DNA from: an uncultured Collinsella sp.
GTDB lineage: Bacteria > Actinomycetota > Coriobacteriia > Coriobacteriales > Coriobacteriaceae
Length of the DNA: 64,000 nt
Assembly: GCA_900541235.1 (NCBI GenBank)
Contig: UQIW01000001.1
Span: 62,001-126,000 of the forward strand
Direction of reading: 5' to 3'
Positions 15,303 to 23,558 of the stretch are shown here, one piece after another. Each line of letters starts with the position of its first letter. Positions within the stretch are counted from its first letter, which is position 1. The notes under the pieces are model-generated. The model was not told the origin of the DNA. It saw nothing but the letters and a program-made list of their open reading frames with translations, and searched no databases. The position numbers were made by a program, and so were the translations under genes.

Positions 15303-16745
15303 CTATCGACCTCCCTGCATAGCGGGCTCATCGCGCATGAGCTCGGCCAGTGCCTCGCGATCGATACGCAAGGCATCACCGCCCGCCGGGTCGAGTGAAT
15401 CGCCCTGTCCGGCGAGATCTTTGGCCTGCTTACGTTCCGCACGGGAAAGGCCACGCTCGCGGTATTTTTGCGAATGCGCCGTGTACATGTTGATGAACAG
15501 GATGACTAGGAAGCTGAACGCTATTACGACCACGACCCAAAAGAGGGCCACCGAGGTGTTGCCGCCCATCCACTCAAAGTAAATCGCAATGGGGATGGTC
15601 TGCGTAATGCCGGCGTAGTTGCCCGCAAAGAACAGCGTGCAGCCAAACTCTCCCATCGCGCGGGCAAAGGCGAGGACCGTACCAGCGGCAATAGAAGGCC
15701 ACCCAAGCGGCATCATAAGCTTGGCAAAGATGCGACGCTCGGACCATCCCAGGGTACGCGCGGCGTCAAGCATCTGCGTGTCGAGGCTCTCAAAGGCGCC
15801 GAGCGCCGTACGGTAGACCAGGGGGAACGATACCACCACGGCAGAGATCACCGCCGCCGGCCACGTAAAGACAATCGAGACGCCGTGCGCAATCAGCCAC
15901 TGGCCCACCCCGGTCGAGCGACCAAACAGCATAAGCAGCAAAAAGCCGCAGACCGTGGGCGGCAACACCATGGGGATGGTAAAGACCGAGTCGAGCAGGC
16001 CCTTGATGCGACTCGAGGTACCCATAGTCTTCCACGCGGCGAACAGGCCCAGCGCAAGGGAGATCACCAGGGCAAGGCCGCTCGTTTTAATGGACACCCA
16101 AAACGGGCGATAGTCGATGTCGCCCAAAAAGGAGACCAGAGAGGTCAAGGGCCCCTGCTCATCCCGCAACATGACAGACGACGCCTCTACCATTTGAGCG
16201 CTATCAAGCCAACGCGCGCCGCCCTTGGCATCACCCGAGGCTGATGCAATCACCACATAGCGGTCCCCATCCGCACCGCGCTCGTCAAAGCCATAGGTAT
16301 ACCCACCGGCATCAAACGTTGTTTCCGCCGTGACATACCAAGGAAGATTCACGTCCCCTAGCTGCGCACCTCCCATGCAGTTTGCGCTGTCGAGCTTACA
16401 GACGAGGGCCTTGAGACCCGATACGCACTCGTTATCCTGCGGATCCAACCCATACTTCTCGACCGCCTTGGGCGATATCCACACCACAACGCGATCGGCA
16501 GCAGGCGCCACTACAAGGTCCACGTCCTCGTCAACGGGAAACCGGTAGCCCTCAGGCTGGCCCTCCATGGCACGAGCGGTCCCCTTGGCCAACCGCTCAA
16601 AACCCTCGATCCCATAGGAAAGCCCATGAGCGGTCGCAGCAACCTGGGACCCATCCTCAGCGTCCCCAGCAAACGCAAATCCCGGCACCCAGCAAAGCGC
16701 GAAGATCAAAGCACAGGCGACAAGCATGCGAAATCTATTAAGCAC
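15303..16745 (-). CDS. modB: Molybdate ABC transporter permease with large extracytoplasmic N-terminal domain
   Basis: A 480-residue protein, about twice the length of a typical ModB (~225). Residues 1-26 form a signal-like hydrophobic segment (LVACALIFALCWVPGFAFA), 27 to ~210 a soluble domain with VDLVVAPAADRVVVWIS and cysteine pairs (ECVSGLKALVCKLDSANC), and from ~220 a canonical ModB with five or six membrane helices and the EAA loop (DAARTLGWSERRIFAKLMMP). A basic/acidic cytoplasmic tail ends it. The N-terminal domain is not one I recognise; it might sense or pre-bind oxyanion. GTG 16745 with GGAG six bases upstream is the best start (ATG 16727 possible). Between modA and modC. Confidence 0.85.
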   Translation of the reverse strand: MLNRFRMLVACALIFALCWVPGFAFAGDAEDGSQVAATAHGLSYGIEGFERLAKGTARAMEGQPEGYRFPVDEDVDLVVAPAADRVVVWISPKAVEKYGLDPQDNECVSGLKALVCKLDSANCMGGAQLGDVNLPWYVTAETTFDAGGYTYGFDERGADGDRYVVIASASGDAKGGARWLDSAQMVEASSVMLRDEQGPLTSLVSFLGDIDYRPFWVSIKTSGLALVISLALGLFAAWKTMGTSSRIKGLLDSVFTIPMVLPPTVCGFLLLMLFGRSTGVGQWLIAHGVSIVFTWPAAVISAVVVSFPLVYRTALGAFESLDTQMLDAARTLGWSERRIFAKLMMPLGWPSIAAGTVLAFARAMGEFGCTLFFAGNYAGITQTIPIAIYFEWMGGNTSVALFWVVVVIAFSFLVILFINMYTAHSQKYRERGLSRAERKQAKDLAGQGDSLDPAGGDALRIDREALAELMRDEPAMQGGR

Positions 16746-16813
16746 GAAAAGCTCCAAGCGAATACAAGGACGGAGTGAAACACAAAACGGTGGAATTATC
16801 GCGCCAAGCCGCA

Positions 16814-17689
16814 CTACGCGGAAAGCTCAAAGCCGTACTTAGCCCAAATCTTCTGAGCCTTCTTGTTGGACAGGCAAAAGTCGATAAACGCCTTGGCCTC
16901 GTCGGCGTGCTCGGAGCCATCGGCGACAGCACCCGGGTACACGATGGGCTTGTGCGAATCCTCAGGACACACGAAGGCCTCCTCGATGCCGTCGTAGCGG
17001 AAGATATCGGAGCTGTAGACAAAACCCGCCACGCAGTCGCCTGTAGAGACGTAAGACGCAGCGGTGCCGACCTTGTCGGCCAGGGCTACCTTGTCGGCGA
17101 GCTCGGGCGCGTACTCGCCGTCGTCGCCCTCGGTACCGGTATAGAGGCCCACGGAAGCCAGCGCCTGGTTGGCGTACTTGCCGGCGGGGACGGTCTTGGC
17201 GTCGCCGATGGCAATCTTACCGTCCAGATTCGCGACGTCGGCGATGGCCTCGACCTTAGTATCGGAGCCCTCGGCGCGAATGATCACGAGGTCGTTGACG
17301 AACATGTCCTCACGCGTGTCGGCATCGACGAGCTCGGCGGCTTCGGCGTCGTCCATGGTGCCCTTGGAGGCCGTGATGAGCACGTCGACGGCGGCACCGG
17401 CGCGCATCTGCTCGACAAGGTCGCCAGACGCCTTAAACTGCGTGTCGGCAAACGTGGTGCCGGTCTGCTCGGTGTAGAGCTCCTGAACCTCGGGCAGAGC
17501 TTTCTCGAGCGAGTTAGCGGCAAAGACCTGCAGCTCGACAGCCTTCTTCTTAGAGGAAGACTTGACGGAGCCGGCATCGGAACCAGCGGGCTCGGACGTC
17601 TTGTTGCCCGAGCAGCCGGCAAGGCCAAGGCCGGCGGCAGCGGCAGCAGAAAGCGAGACAAAACCGCGGCGTGAAACCATATCGAACAT
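16814..17689 (-). CDS. modA: Molybdate-binding lipoprotein
   Basis: A 291-residue substrate-binding protein with a signal peptide containing SRR (possibly Tat) and lipobox LAGC at about residue 25, so it is anchored outside the membrane. The mature part has the ModA fold markers VFAANSLEKALPEVQELY, FKASGDLVEQMRAGAAVDVLITAS, AIGDAKTVPAGKYANQAL and DCVAGFVYSSD. ATG 17689 with AAAGGG six bases upstream is chosen over TTG 17695. A TATAAT at 17755-17750 (minus strand) is the likely -10. First gene of modABC; a terminator separates it from mogA upstream. Confidence 0.92.
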   Translation of the reverse strand: MFDMVSRRGFVSLSAAAAAGLGLAGCSGNKTSEPAGSDAGSVKSSSKKKAVELQVFAANSLEKALPEVQELYTEQTGTTFADTQFKASGDLVEQMRAGAAVDVLITASKGTMDDAEAAELVDADTREDMFVNDLVIIRAEGSDTKVEAIADVANLDGKIAIGDAKTVPAGKYANQALASVGLYTGTEGDDGEYAPELADKVALADKVGTAASYVSTGDCVAGFVYSSDIFRYDGIEEAFVCPEDSHKPIVYPGAVADGSEHADEAKAFIDFCLSNKKAQKIWAKYGFELSA

Positions 17690-17749
17690 ATTCAACCCTT
17701 TCGAACGCTATGCCCGGGCACCCCGCCGCAGGCTTTATTCTGTTACTAG

Positions 17750-17793
17750 ATTATACTTCCGCGCGAATAATGATAATGAGAAATTATTCTCGC
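17750..17793 (-). promoter_or_regulatory. modA promoter -10 and inverted repeat
   Basis: TATAAT lies at 17755-17750 on the minus strand. GAGAATAATTTCTC (5-bp arms GAGAA/TTCTC) at 17791-17778 covers the -35 to -50 zone, where no good TTGACA is seen, which suggests an activator or repressor site. Confidence 0.45.
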
Positions 17794-17841
17794 TAGAGAA
17801 TATAGTTTCGAGTTGCCGTGCACCTCGGCGTCGCTTCGGCG

Positions 17842-17879
17842 GAAAACAAAGGCGGAGCAGCCGTTCAGGTCGCCCCGCC
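17842..17879 (-). terminator. Terminator of moeA-mogA
   Basis: On the minus strand GGCGGGGC pairs with GCTCCGCC (one G-U) and is followed by TTTGTTTTC, starting 13 bp after the mogA stop. Confidence 0.7.
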
Positions 17880-17892
17880 GTAGGTAAACCGC

Positions 17893-18372
17893 TTATTTGG
17901 TATGTCCGCCGCCCGCCGTCATTTGGGCCGCATGCTCCAGCTGATCGCTCACGGCCTCCCAGCTTTCGCGGGCCGCTTTCGTGGATCCCGGAAAGTTGAT
18001 GACAAGCGTATGCCCACGCTGCATGCACACGGCGCGCGAGAGCATAGCGCGGCGCGTCTTGGTCATGGAGTACGCGCGGATTGCCTCTGCAATACCCGGC
18101 ACATCGCGGTCGCAGACGGCACGCGTCGCCTCGGGCGTCACGTCGCGCATCGAAAGTCCCGTGCCGCCACAGGTGAGCACGACATTGGCGTGGCACTCAT
18201 CGGCAGCTTCCACAATGGCATCACCGATCTCGCTGGCGTCGTCGCGCACGACCACATGTGAGACGACCGTCCAGCCCTGCGCCTCGATAAGTTCCTCGAG
18301 TGCGGCTCCAGCCTCGTCCTGAGCAAGATCGCGCGTATCCGAGCACGTCACGATCGAAATCTTCAACTCCAT
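17893..18372 (-). CDS. mogA: Molybdopterin adenylyltransferase (MogA/MoaB family)
   Basis: A 159-residue protein of the MoaB/Mog fold: ISIVTCSDTRDLAQDEAG at the start, TCGGTGLSMRDVTPEAT (the MPT-binding GGTGxxxRDVTPEA motif) and LVINFPGSTKAARE. It adenylates molybdopterin before Mo insertion by MoeA. ATG 18372 has AGGAGG upstream and lies 10 bp after the moeA stop, so the two form an operon. MoaB and MogA cannot be told apart reliably by eye. Confidence 0.9.
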   Translation of the reverse strand: MELKISIVTCSDTRDLAQDEAGAALEELIEAQGWTVVSHVVVRDDASEIGDAIVEAADECHANVVLTCGGTGLSMRDVTPEATRAVCDRDVPGIAEAIRAYSMTKTRRAMLSRAVCMQRGHTLVINFPGSTKAARESWEAVSDQLEHAAQMTAGGGHTK

Positions 18373-18382
18373 AGTCTTCCTC

Positions 18383-19645
18383 CTACAACACCGTGCCCTC
18401 GGGCAGGTCGACACGCACGACATCCACGACGTCGCCCGCCTTGAGCTCGCACGGTCCTTCGTCAATACGCAGCAGGCAGTTGGACCGCTGCATCGTGCCG
18501 AGCAGCGCCGAATTCTGCGTCTTGGCCTCGGTCACCAACAGCTCACCGGTCTCGGGGTCGCGCAAAACCGTGGCGCGATCGAAGAAGCGTCGGTCCTGGC
18601 GCTTTTTCACGTCGTGCGTGAGCGTCGCCTGCTGCACGGGACGCACGCCCTCGGCAAAGCCGCGCATCTTGCGAATCGCCGGACGGGCAAGCATCTCAAA
18701 GCCCACATACGCCGCGGCCGGATTGCCTGAAAGCCCTAGGTAGGGCTTGCCCCCGAGCAAGCCAAACGTGATGGCCTTGCCCGGACGCATCGAGATGCGA
18801 TCGAACAGCACCACGCCCTCGCGCCGGACGAGCGCCGTCACGTAGTCGTAATCGCCCGCCGAGGCGCCGCCGCTCGTAATGACAAAATCGCACTCTCGCG
18901 TGGCGCGATGCACCAGCTCGCCAATCGCCCGCTCATCGTCGGGCGCAATACCGTAGAACACGGGCTCGGCGCCGGCATCGAGCGCCTCGGCCATCAGCGC
19001 CGACGAGTTGGAGTCGCGAATCTGCCCGCGCGCCGGCAGCTCACTCGGCGCGACCAGCTCCGTGCCCAGCGAGATAATGCCCACGCGCGGAGCGGCATGG
19101 ACCTTCACGCTCGCGTATCCGGCGCTTGCCAGCAAGCCGGCGCCGGCCGGAGCCACAACCTCGCCGGCGCGCATCACGATATCGCCGGCATGGGCCTCCT
19201 CGGCGGCAGAGCGAACGTTCTCCCCCACCTTTGCCGGCGCCGAGAAGCTCACGTGCGAGCCCTCGTTGCCATCGCCGTCAAGCACCTCGACGATCTCGTA
19301 TTTCACCACGGCATCGGCACCTTCGGGTACCGGCGCGCCCGTCATGATGCGGACCGTCTCGCCCGGGCCAAGAGCGCCCTCAAACACATGGCCCGCGGCC
19401 TCGTGTCCGATAACGTCGAGCGTCACCGGCGCCTCGCCAGACGCCTGAGCCAAGTCCGCCGAGCGCACGGCATATCCGTCCATAGCACTGTTGGCAAACG
19501 GCGAGATGTCGATATCGGCCACCGCGTCCTCGGCCAAGGGAAGACCGGCGGCCTGCCACACGGGAATCTCGACGAGATCGGTCGGAGCAACATGCGACAG
19601 AACAATCGACTGCGCGTCCTCCAGCGGAATGAGTTTCTCTGCCAT
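18383..19645 (-). CDS. moeA: Molybdopterin molybdenumtransferase
   Basis: A 420-residue MoeA: N-terminal region with DISPFANSAMDGYAVRSAD (the MoeA signature), a central MPT-binding domain with ISLGTELV, SNSSALMAEALDAGAEPVFY, TSGGASAGDYDYV and SMRPGKAITFG, then GLSGNPAAAYVGFE and a C-terminal domain IV. It inserts molybdate into adenylated molybdopterin. ATG 19645 follows AAGAGG. Promoter-proximal gene of moeA-mogA, which supplies cofactor to the formate dehydrogenase at the left edge. Confidence 0.94.
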   Translation of the reverse strand: MAEKLIPLEDAQSIVLSHVAPTDLVEIPVWQAAGLPLAEDAVADIDISPFANSAMDGYAVRSADLAQASGEAPVTLDVIGHEAAGHVFEGALGPGETVRIMTGAPVPEGADAVVKYEIVEVLDGDGNEGSHVSFSAPAKVGENVRSAAEEAHAGDIVMRAGEVVAPAGAGLLASAGYASVKVHAAPRVGIISLGTELVAPSELPARGQIRDSNSSALMAEALDAGAEPVFYGIAPDDERAIGELVHRATRECDFVITSGGASAGDYDYVTALVRREGVVLFDRISMRPGKAITFGLLGGKPYLGLSGNPAAAYVGFEMLARPAIRKMRGFAEGVRPVQQATLTHDVKKRQDRRFFDRATVLRDPETGELLVTEAKTQNSALLGTMQRSNCLLRIDEGPCELKAGDVVDVVRVDLPEGTVL

Positions 19646-19855
19646 TTGCACCTCTTAATGCCACGGCGCACAACAGGGACGCCGATTCTTTATGCTTGTC
19701 TCAGTATAATCCCCCGACGCGCGACCGCGACTTGACCTGTACCCGCAAATACACCTGTCGGCCGCAAGCCGCGAAACAGAATGGAAACCAACCCACCGGC
19801 TCGTCGCGTTTACCGCGTTTTATAATGCTTGCGTTGCAACCTAAAAGAGGAACGT

Positions 19856-21277
19856 ATGGCTCATAACGACAAACCCGAAAGCGCAAACGAAGCGCAGGAT
19901 CATTCTCAGCCGCTCGACGATGGCGGTTTTTTCTCCCTGAACGACGTCATCGTGGCCGGCAGGCATCAGCTCACCCGTTCCGAGCAGCTCTTGGCAGCCG
20001 ACACGCGCCGCAACGCCCGCAACCTACTCGCGAGCGCTAAGTTGCTCGTGCTCGTCGCCATCGTCTCGCTCGCCATGGGCGTTGCCGCTTGGGCGTTTTT
20101 GGCCTCGCTGAATATCGCGACCGATTATCGCGAGCACCACGTGTGGATTTACGCGTTGCTTCCCGTTGTGGGCGTTGCCACCGCATGGGTGTACAAAAAC
20201 CACGGCCTTGCCGCCAAACGAGGTAACAACCTGGTCATCGACTCCGCCCTGGGCACACGCCTTATCCATATGCGCATGGCCGTCCTCACCTTCGTCTGCT
20301 CCACACTCACGCACCTAACAGGCGGATCGGCCGGCCGCGAGGGCGCCGCGGTGCAGATTGGCGGCACCATCGCCAGCAACATCTCGAGCCTCGCCCACCT
20401 CAAAAAGCATGACCACCACGACCTCATGCTCGCCGGCATCTCGTCGGCCTTTGGCGCCGTATTCGGTTCACCCCTCGCCGGAGCCTTCTTTGGCATGGAG
20501 ATGTGCTTTATCGGCAAGATCGACTACACCGCGGGCATCTACTGCCTGGTCGCCTCGTTTACCGGCTACTTTACGTCGCTTGCCTTGGGAACCGAGTACG
20601 AGGCGAATGTTATCGCCAGCGTTCCCAACATGACACCACGGACGGTTGTCATCGTAGTCATCAGCGCCATCATCTTTGGTCTCACCGCACGTCTCTTTGC
20701 CTGGTCGGTTCGTACCGTCAAGAGCCTGTACGGCCGCTTTATCACCAACTACATTGCTCGCGCACTCGTGGGCGCGCTCGTGGTGCTCGCGGCCTACGCG
20801 ATGCTCGACGCCTGGAAGTATGCCGGCCTTGCCACCTGGCTCTCGGGCGCCGGGTTCGCCGGTAACACGACCCTTGCCGACGCAGCCATCAAGCTCGTGG
20901 TGACGGCGCTCACCCTGGGCGCCGGCTTCCAAGGAGGCGAGGTCACACCCCTGTTTGGCATCGGTGCGGCGCTCGGCGGTTGGATCGGTTGCCTCGTCGG
21001 AATCGACCCCAGCTTTCTGGCGGCGCTGGGCATGCTCGGCGTGTTCTGCGCCGGCCTTAACGTACCCATCACCACCTGTATGATGGCCATCGACCTGTTC
21101 CACGGCACGGCTGCCGGTTTCTTTGTCATCGTGGCCTTTATCAGCTACCTAACCGGCGGACACCGCGGCGTGTACCCCGCCCAGCGTATCATCTCACCCA
21201 AGCGCCGTTCGCTTATTGTGGATGAGGGCGGTACGGTAGCGGAGGCTATCGAGCGCCACAACGACCTGATAGAGTAG
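19856..21277 (+). CDS. ClC-family chloride/anion channel or antiporter
   Basis: A 473-residue polytopic protein with ClC motifs: GGSAGREGAAVQIGG (gating Glu in GREG), ISSAFGAVFGSPLAGAFFGMEM and GAGFQGGEVTPLFGIGAALG. A hydrophilic ~60-residue N-terminus precedes the first helix. The first ClC motif GSGIP is not obvious, and GREGA replaces GREGP; such divergent bacterial ClCs can be Cl-/H+ antiporters or fluoride exporters, and I cannot choose between them. ATG 19856 follows AAGAGG, and TATAAT at 19821-19826 is a candidate -10. It is the first plus-strand gene after the Mo genes and is followed by the lipid kinase-like gene. Confidence 0.88.
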   Translation: MAHNDKPESANEAQDHSQPLDDGGFFSLNDVIVAGRHQLTRSEQLLAADTRRNARNLLASAKLLVLVAIVSLAMGVAAWAFLASLNIATDYREHHVWIYALLPVVGVATAWVYKNHGLAAKRGNNLVIDSALGTRLIHMRMAVLTFVCSTLTHLTGGSAGREGAAVQIGGTIASNISSLAHLKKHDHHDLMLAGISSAFGAVFGSPLAGAFFGMEMCFIGKIDYTAGIYCLVASFTGYFTSLALGTEYEANVIASVPNMTPRTVVIVVISAIIFGLTARLFAWSVRTVKSLYGRFITNYIARALVGALVVLAAYAMLDAWKYAGLATWLSGAGFAGNTTLADAAIKLVVTALTLGAGFQGGEVTPLFGIGAALGGWIGCLVGIDPSFLAALGMLGVFCAGLNVPITTCMMAIDLFHGTAAGFFVIVAFISYLTGGHRGVYPAQRIISPKRRSLIVDEGGTVAEAIERHNDLIE

Positions 21278-21364
21278 ACGTTAGTATTCGCCGTGCAGCC
21301 ACAATCGGGGGCAATTCGACCTGAGCGCGACCGCACCGTTACGTCACACGCCGGGAGTCGCCCC

Positions 21365-22396
21365 ATGCACGCAACTGATTTTGGTCGCACGCTCATCATC
21401 GCCAACCCCGCCGCCCAGTCGGGTGCGGCGCGCGAGGTTGCCGAGCGTCTGCAGCGCTTTTTGGACATGACCGCGCGCTCATCCCAGTTTGACCTGGTGC
21501 TGACCGAGCGCAAGGGACATGCCAAGGAACTTGCCGCACGGGCCCAGGGCTACCGCACGGTTATCGCACTCGGCGGCGACGGCGTGATCCACGAGGTCGT
21601 CAATGGACTCATGACGCAGGATGAGGCGGTCCGTCCCGCCCTTGCCGTCCTACCCGTAGGCTCCGGCAACGATTTTGCCCAAACGCTCGGTATCGACGAT
21701 TTCTCCGGCAAAGATTTTGGCGCGCTGCTCACCTGCGAGCTGCAGCGTCAGGATATCGGACGCATTCGCTCATGGAACCCCGCAAGCGGTAGCGGCGAGG
21801 CTACCGTTGAGTACTACGACCAGACGCTTTCGGTCGGCATCGATGCCGCCATCGGCCTGGGCACCACCGAGCTGCGCAAAAAGACCGGCTTGACAGGCGC
21901 GCCGCTCTACACCCTCTCGGGACTTGAGCAGTTTGGTCTACGCTATCGCAACTACCCCATGACCATCAGCTTTGATGGCGCGCCCACCGAGCGCGTGCGG
22001 GCGATCATCATGGCAATTCAGCTGGGACCCACCTATGGCTCGGGCTATCGCATCTGCCCCAACGCCGACCCGTGCGACGGCATACTCGACGTCTGTTACG
22101 CCTGCGGCCCCGTTCCGCGCGCGGTCGCGCTTCCCATGTTCCTTTCGGCCAAAGATGGCCACCATACCAAGTTGCCACCGGTTCGCATGCGCCGTTGTCG
22201 CCATGCCGAGCTTACCTTTGAGGAGCCCGACTACCCCATCCAGGCCGACGGCGAGCCCGTTGTCGCCTCGCGCATCGAGGTCGACATCCTCGCCGGCGCC
22301 CTCCATGTCTGGCACCCCCAAACAGTCCCTATTTCACCGCAACTTATTGAGAAGATCATTCCTCCCCGCCCGGCTTGCGTCGGTTGGCTTTTTTAA
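21365..22396 (+). CDS. Diacylglycerol kinase-family lipid kinase, C-terminus extended through a repeat arm
   Basis: A 343-residue DagK/YegS-type protein: IIANPAAQSGAA at the start, VIALGGDGVIHEVVNGL (the GGDGT-type nucleotide motif, here GGDGV) and LPVGSGNDFAQTLGI. It would phosphorylate diacylglycerol or a related lipid at the membrane. ATG 21365 follows GGGAG. The usual end of the family fold is near LHVWHPQ; the last ~23 residues are encoded by one arm of the TTGCGGTG repeat and the DNA beyond it, and the stop overlaps the convergent release-factor-like gene by 41 bp. The tail is therefore probably acquired by insertion of the repeat. Confidence 0.88.
   Translation: MHATDFGRTLIIANPAAQSGAAREVAERLQRFLDMTARSSQFDLVLTERKGHAKELAARAQGYRTVIALGGDGVIHEVVNGLMTQDEAVRPALAVLPVGSGNDFAQTLGIDDFSGKDFGALLTCELQRQDIGRIRSWNPASGSGEATVEYYDQTLSVGIDAAIGLGTTELRKKTGLTGAPLYTLSGLEQFGLRYRNYPMTISFDGAPTERVRAIIMAIQLGPTYGSGYRICPNADPCDGILDVCYACGPVPRAVALPMFLSAKDGHHTKLPPVRMRRCRHAELTFEEPDYPIQADGEPVVASRIEVDILAGALHVWHPQTVPISPQLIEKIIPPRPACVGWLF
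22326..22345. repeat. Single arm of the TTGCGGTG-family repeat, inside a coding region
   Basis: TCCCTATTTCACCGCAACTT matches the right arm of the palindromes at 3873 and 5185. No mirrored left arm is found upstream. It lies in frame near the 3' end of the lipid kinase gene. Confidence 0.7.
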
Positions 22397-22736
22397 TCGC
22401 GTTGAAGTGCTTGTCATTGAGCCTGCGCTGGCGAGAGCGCTGAGGCACCTTGGTCTTTACGCGTCGGCGCGGTGGACGCCCGCGACGCTCAAGCTCAGCG
22501 CGCAGCTTACGCAGACAGCTCGCGCGATTCTGAAACTGGCTGCGGCTCTCACGCGCCGTCACGACAATCCCCGAAGGGATATGTTTCATGCGTACCGCCG
22601 AGTCCGTCGTGTTCACGCCCTGTCCGCCCGGACCCGTCGCGCGAAACACCTGCACCTCGCAATCGCGCGCCAACTCCTCGACCGACATCTCGGCATAGCG
22701 CGCATACTCGCGCCATCCCATCTTGTTCTCATCCAT
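22356..22736 (-). CDS. Small release-factor-like protein (RF-1 domain, GGQ)
   Basis: A 126-residue protein with a stand-alone peptidyl-tRNA hydrolysis domain: FRATGPGGQGVNTTDSAVRM contains the catalytic GGQ, followed by TARESRSQFQNRASCLRKL and a strongly basic tail rich in Arg/Lys. It lacks the codon-recognition domains of RF1/RF2, so it is likelier a ribosome-rescue factor of the ArfB/ICT1 kind or the related release-factor-like family. ATG 22736 follows GGGGAGGT. Its 3' end overlaps the convergent lipid kinase gene. Not co-transcribed with xpt, given the strong terminator between them. Confidence 0.85.
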   Translation of the reverse strand: MDENKMGWREYARYAEMSVEELARDCEVQVFRATGPGGQGVNTTDSAVRMKHIPSGIVVTARESRSQFQNRASCLRKLRAELERRGRPPRRRVKTKVPQRSRQRRLNDKHFNAIKKANRRKPGGEE

Positions 22737-22755
22737 ATCAGCACCTCCCCTCATA

Positions 22756-22792
22756 CAAAAAATGTGACAAAGGGACAATCCCTTTGTCACAT
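22756..22792 (-). terminator. Terminator of xpt
   Basis: ATGTGACAAAGGGA/TCCCTTTGTCACAT is a 14-bp perfect stem with a 3-nt loop, followed on the minus strand by TTTTTTG. Confidence 0.9.
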
Positions 22793-22819
22793 CGCATACC
22801 AATCGCTTGTGTTGCGCGC

Positions 22820-23398
22820 TTAGGCGAAGGTGATCTCGCCGTTCTCGCAGTCCATTTCGGCGATACGGGCCAGGCTCTCAACGCGGAAGCCGCGCTTGCG
22901 GAGCTTATCGCCGCCGCCCTGGAAGCCCTTCTCAACGGCGATGCCAATGCCGGCAACTTCGGCGCCCGCAGCCTCGCAGATCTTGATAAGGCCCTCAAGC
23001 GCGCAGCCGTTGGCCAGGAAGTCGTCGATAATCAGGACTTTGTCGCCCTCGGACAGGAAGCGCTTGCCAACGATGACCGGGTACTCCTTCTGCTTGGTAA
23101 AGGAGTAGATGGTCGTGGCATACTGCTCGCCGTCGAGGTTGATGGACTGCGCCTTCTTGGCAAAGACCACCGGCACGCCGCCAAAATGCTGGGCCGCGAT
23201 GCAAGCCATTCCAATGCCCGAAGCCTCGATAGTCAGGATCTTGTTGATCTCGACACCCTCGAACAGACGGGCCCACTCGGCGCCCATGTGGTCGAACAGC
23301 TCAACGTCGCACTGATGGTTGAGGAAGGCATCAACCTTAAGGACGTTACCGGCCTTTACGATGCCGTCATGGCGAATACGATCCTCAAGCTCCTGCAT
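22820..23398 (-). CDS. xpt: Xanthine phosphoribosyltransferase
   Basis: A 192-residue type I PRTase: the PRPP-binding loop KVLIIDDFLANGCALEGL near residue 120 and the family start MQELEDRIRHDGIVKAGNVLKVDAFLNHQ match Xpt. It converts xanthine and PRPP to XMP in purine salvage. ATG 23398 follows AAGGGG. It is a single-gene unit with its own terminator; no guanine riboswitch could be recognised in the short 160-bp upstream gap. Confidence 0.93.
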   Translation of the reverse strand: MQELEDRIRHDGIVKAGNVLKVDAFLNHQCDVELFDHMGAEWARLFEGVEINKILTIEASGIGMACIAAQHFGGVPVVFAKKAQSINLDGEQYATTIYSFTKQKEYPVIVGKRFLSEGDKVLIIDDFLANGCALEGLIKICEAAGAEVAGIGIAVEKGFQGGGDKLRKRGFRVESLARIAEMDCENGEITFA

Positions 23399-23558
23399 GG
23401 CGCAACCCCTTCTCGCGGCAACGATACCGCGCGATTAATAAACGTTGTTCGATAGTCTACCACGGACCGACCCCCGCCCGCCCCACAAGCCACATCGCAC
23501 CATAAAGCTGCAAGACCAGTAGATAGGCCCGATTCGTGGCAGACAGCCTCCCAACACG

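Noticed and set aside
17690..17892. Moco riboswitch upstream of modA
   Set aside because: The region has a terminator, a -10 box and an AT-rich inverted repeat but no recognisable Moco-RNA core.
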